In this document: positions 61,437 to 64,000 of the stretch, piece after piece
How the letters are laid out: each line of letters opens with the position of its first letter
Position numbering within the stretch: position 1 is the stretch's first letter
Made by a program: the position numbers and the translations under genes
Notes under the pieces: generated by a model
The model's database searches: none
What the model was told of the DNA's origin: nothing
Seen by the model: only the letters and a program-made list of their open reading frames with translations
Source: Holophagae bacterium
GTDB lineage: Bacteria; Acidobacteriota; Holophagae; Acanthopleuribacterales; Acanthopleuribacteraceae
Direction of reading: 5' to 3'
DNA: 64,000 nt
Assembly: GCA_030429565.1 (NCBI GenBank)
Contig: JAUIFE010000010.1
Span: 62,001-126,000 of the forward strand

Positions 61437-61971
61437 TCCAATGACGGTCCTCGATGACGGCGAGGTGCAGCAAACACCGGCACAGCGGGCGATAGATCCG
61501 TTCCATTAATGAGATCCCCCCATCTTAGCCTAATCCAGCGAACGCGAAAGGCGGCGCCCTCAAAAAAAAAAACGACCAATCCCGTCATCACCAAGCCGGC
61601 CGTTTCAACGGCGCAAACCCCGCGTCCGTCAAACACCACCGCGTTACGGCCTGGCCTAAAAAGCACGTTAAGCCGGAAATTGATCGACCTAAAAAAAGGC
61701 GCAAAACGGTCCGGGAAGTGCGGACGCAGACACCTCTCGACTCAGCGCTCGGAGCCTATTCTCAAGCTGTTGCAGCCCAAAGTCTTGGCCAAAAACGCCG
61801 CCAAGAAACGCGCTTTTTAGGTTGAAGCCACCGAGGTTTTTGGCTATGAAAGGGGGATACACTGATCCAACCCAACCCGTGCCCGTGGTTGCCATAACCG
61901 CGCGCTTCGCCGGCTAAACAAGGCGAAAACACAACGGTTGTTTCAAATGAAAACGAAAAGGGAGAAACTTC
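61437..61971. other. divergent promoter region, no supported gene
   Basis: About 535 bases between the ABC gene and the peroxiredoxin. It holds an A-run near 61560 and one copy of a dispersed repeat at 61783-61829. Open frames here lack ribosome sites. Confidence 0.4.
61783..61829. repeat. dispersed repeat, copy B
   Basis: TCTTGGCCAAAAACGCCGCC and following bases match copy A (51488-51526) in the left part and copy C (43536-43569) in the right part; it is the longest copy seen. Intergenic. Confidence 0.5.
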
Positions 61972-62496
<525 letters not shown>

Positions 62497-62528
62497 GCCG
62501 TATCACGCCTCAAAAAACGCCCAACCAA

Positions 62529-62562
62529 GAACCCGCAACACCAGGTTGCGGGTTTTCTTTTC
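62529..62562 (+). terminator. rho-independent terminator of the peroxiredoxin gene
   Basis: ACCCGCAAC-ACCAG-GTTGCGGGT followed by TTTCTTTTC; 9-bp perfect stem. Confidence 0.85.
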
Positions 62563-62696
62563 GCCAGACAAACGCCGCCAACAAACTGATGCAGCTTAAC
62601 TTACCGATAAGGCCAGGGGATTGGCTACGTTCAGAAACAAAACCAAGGCATCACAATAGGCGACACAAGTCTCTGCAAAAAAATTCTAAAAAAGTA

Positions 62697-62725
62697 TTGA
62701 CGCCGCGTGAGTGCTCCCCTAAAAT
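62697..62725 (+). promoter_or_regulatory. tRNA-Asn promoter (second copy)
   Basis: TTGACG, 17-base spacer, TAAAAT, ending 43 bases before the tRNA. Both elements are near consensus. Confidence 0.75.
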
Positions 62726-62767
62726 GCGCTCTTGTTGCTGAGGCGAACAGCCTTCAGCACACGATAT

Positions 62768-62843
62768 TCCGGTGTAGCTCAGTTGGTAGAGCAGGTGGCT
62801 GTTAACCACCTTGTCCGCGGTTCGAGTCCGTGCACCGGAGCCA
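62768..62843 (+). tRNA. trnN: tRNA-Asn (GTT), copy 2
   Basis: Same 76 bases as copy 1, with TCCGGTG / CACCGGA acceptor, GTT anticodon and encoded CCA. Confidence 0.97.
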
Positions 62844-62847
62844 ACAT

Positions 62848-62880
62848 GAAGGCCGCGACCGAAAGGTTTGCGGCCTTCTC
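62848..62880 (+). terminator. hairpin downstream of tRNA-Asn (copy 2)
   Basis: Same stem as at 42509 with one base changed (TTTGCGGCC instead of TTCGCGGCC). Directly followed by repeat array 3. Confidence 0.6.
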
Positions 62881-62900
62881 CCATTTCTGGCAACATCTTC

Positions 62901-63298
62901 CAAGCCAGGACACCCACTTTTTTTGATCACCGCCGCCAAGCCAGCGCCAAGCCAGGACACCCACTTTTTTTGATCACCGCCGCCAAGCGCCAAGCCCGTC
63001 CGACCCTCAGGCCAGGACACCCAGCGCCAAGCCAGGACACCCACTTTTTTTGATCACCGCCGCCAAGCCAGCGCCAAGCCAGGACACCCACTTTTTTTGA
63101 TCACCGCCGCCAAGCGCCAAGCCCGTCCGACCCTCAGGCCAGGACACCCACTTTTTTGATCACCGCCGCCAAGCGCCAAGCCCGTCCGACCCTCAGGCCA
63201 GGACACCCACTTTTTTGATCACCGCCGCCAAGCGCCAAGCCCGTCCGCCAGCTAGGCCAGCAAGCCCGTCAGGCCAGGACACCCACTTTTTTTGATCA
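62901..63298. repeat. GGACACCCAC repeat array 3
   Basis: Eight copies of CCAGGACACCCA(C), seven followed by T6-7 and GATCACCGCCGCCAAGC, with GCCCGTCCGACCCTCAG linkers between several. The core is the same as in arrays 1 and 2, but the spacer family (GATCACCGCC) is different. It starts 20 bases after the tRNA-Asn hairpin and ends about 200 bases before the RAYT-like gene end. Confidence 0.9.
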
Positions 63299-63499
63299 CA
63301 GCCGCCACACCTTATTTTCAATCAGAATGGCGCCGCCCAATGACTTCATCCTGATATTCAGGCGTAAAAATGGTGCTTTCATTCCCAACATTTTGAAAAA
63401 GTCCAGATCAACACAAAGGAATTCCAGCAGCCCTAAACCCTTCCATTTTCTTTAAGTTTTGGTATTTGGCAGGGATCCCCCTATCACCACATTGCTCCC

Positions 63500-64000
63500 T
63501 TATTCCAAAAACGCAGTTTTGCCAAAGCGAACACCACAAACCCATTTTTGGCCCATTCTTGCCGCCGCTTCTTTCATATGGGTTTCAGTTCCAGCTACGA
63601 CAGAAAAGAGCTTTCCAAAACATGCGGCACTATCGAGCCATCGACTCGGATTAACCGACAACCGTGTCAAAATGGGCGGCAAATGGCCAGGGATCACACC
63701 GGGCTTATCAGAAACAATTTCTCGACCAGTCCAATCCAAAATTTCAAGATAACTCGATAGATCAATCGAGAGAACACCTCGCCGGTTTGGCTGATCACGA
63801 AGCGGACAAAGCCAATCCTCGGAACCTGTTTGGTCACTGAAATTATTCAATCCCAAGTCCCGCTTTCGTCTATTTTCTCGATCATCGCCCTTCCTTGCCT
63901 GTTGTTTCCGAATACGTTCTTCGGCCGAAGTGAAGAAACTAGTCTCAGGCGTTTTTGCAAGGTTTGCGCGAATCGGATTAAGGTCAACATAAACCAAACA
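63500..64000 (-). CDS. REP-associated tyrosine transposase (RAYT)-like, C-terminal part, cut by the window edge
   Basis: The frame is open from the window edge (64000) to a stop at 63500; 166 residues are visible. YVDLNPIRANLAKTPETS is the hallmark of the IS200-like Y1 transposase/RAYT family; the long tail (SYLEILDWTGREIV, GHLPPILTRLSVNPSRWLDS) is typical of the larger variant that is often next to repeat arrays in marine bacteria. The catalytic Tyr and HUH motif lie upstream, outside the window. An internal TTG at 63997 is not the true start. It sits beside array 3, the likely substrate repeats. Strand-specific single-strand transposition is the family's activity. Confidence 0.85.
   Translation of the reverse strand, partial: CLVYVDLNPIRANLAKTPETSFFTSAEERIRKQQARKGDDRENRRKRDLGLNNFSDQTGSEDWLCPLRDQPNRRGVLSIDLSSYLEILDWTGREIVSDKPGVIPGHLPPILTRLSVNPSRWLDSAACFGKLFSVVAGTETHMKEAAARMGQKWVCGVRFGKTAFLE

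Overview
The window is about 64 kb of a Gram-negative bacterial chromosome with moderately high G+C. My best guess is a marine member of the Acidobacteriota (Holophagae/Acanthopleuribacter-like). That rests on the gene mix: a secreted DUF1800/DUF1501 pair, a ThiF-nitroreductase fusion of the Rv1355c type, several proteins carrying cyclic-nucleotide-binding domains, cadherin-like secreted proteins, DUF885 and a large Mrp-type antiporter operon. No rRNA or taxonomic marker is present, so this is inference.

Layout. 0.7-6.7 kb: two VOC proteins, two tandemly duplicated secreted Ig/cadherin-like proteins and an exported protein. 6.8-13.2 kb (minus): glutamyl-tRNA reductase, a membrane protein, a ThiF-nitroreductase fusion and a GNAT-cyclic-nucleotide-binding fusion. 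13.6-15.4 kb: a cluster of TGAGACA sites and a sigma-54 promoter drive a three-gene unit headed by a sugar-nucleotidyltransferase-like protein. 15.4-23.3 kb (minus): a ten-gene Mrp/Mbh-type cation/proton antiporter operon in the order E-F-G-DUF4040-MbhE/B-C-D-D-small protein-D. 23.6-25.7 kb: a secreted leucine-rich-repeat protein. 26.05-28.3 kb: a large array of a GGACACCCAC repeat split by one unrecognised gene, a piece of which has been duplicated inside the array. 28.3-36.6 kb: a tautomerase/SDR pair with a divergent LysR regulator, a beta-propeller protein, a DUF885 protein, a small haem protein, and a Crp-type regulator translationally coupled to a protein with a Cys/Ser tail. 36.8-40.3 kb: an operator-controlled SDR, a SLOG-fold protein, a 9-bp microsatellite, a second repeat array and a voltage-gated-type potassium channel. 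40.3-42.5 kb: a possible sigma-54-controlled small RNA, a KAS III-type enzyme and tRNA-Asn. 42.6-46 kb: a TipAL-like MerR regulator, an Imm10-like protein, NorR and a divergent DUF1971-like gene. 46.4-55.8 kb: DUF1800/DUF1501 secreted proteins and an RND efflux pair. 56.1-62.5 kb: a Gre-family factor, an AlkB-like gene broken by a 166-bp insertion with target duplication, a nucleotidyltransferase, an ABC exporter with a cyclic-nucleotide-binding tail, and a peroxiredoxin. 62.7-64 kb: a second tRNA-Asn, a third repeat array and the C-terminal part of a REP-associated tyrosine transposase (RAYT) relative that runs off the window.

Two themes stand out. First, one repeat family (core GGACACCCAC / GTGGGTGTCC) makes three separate arrays with at least 50 copies in total, each array having its own spacer style, and a RAYT-like transposase lies next to the third. 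I read this as a transposase/REP-like system that also drives local duplication. Second, two intergenic regions each combine multiple copies of a short palindromic site with a sigma-54-type promoter, which points to enhancer-dependent control of a small operon and of a possible non-coding RNA. All functional statements come from sequence motifs only; no database search was possible.
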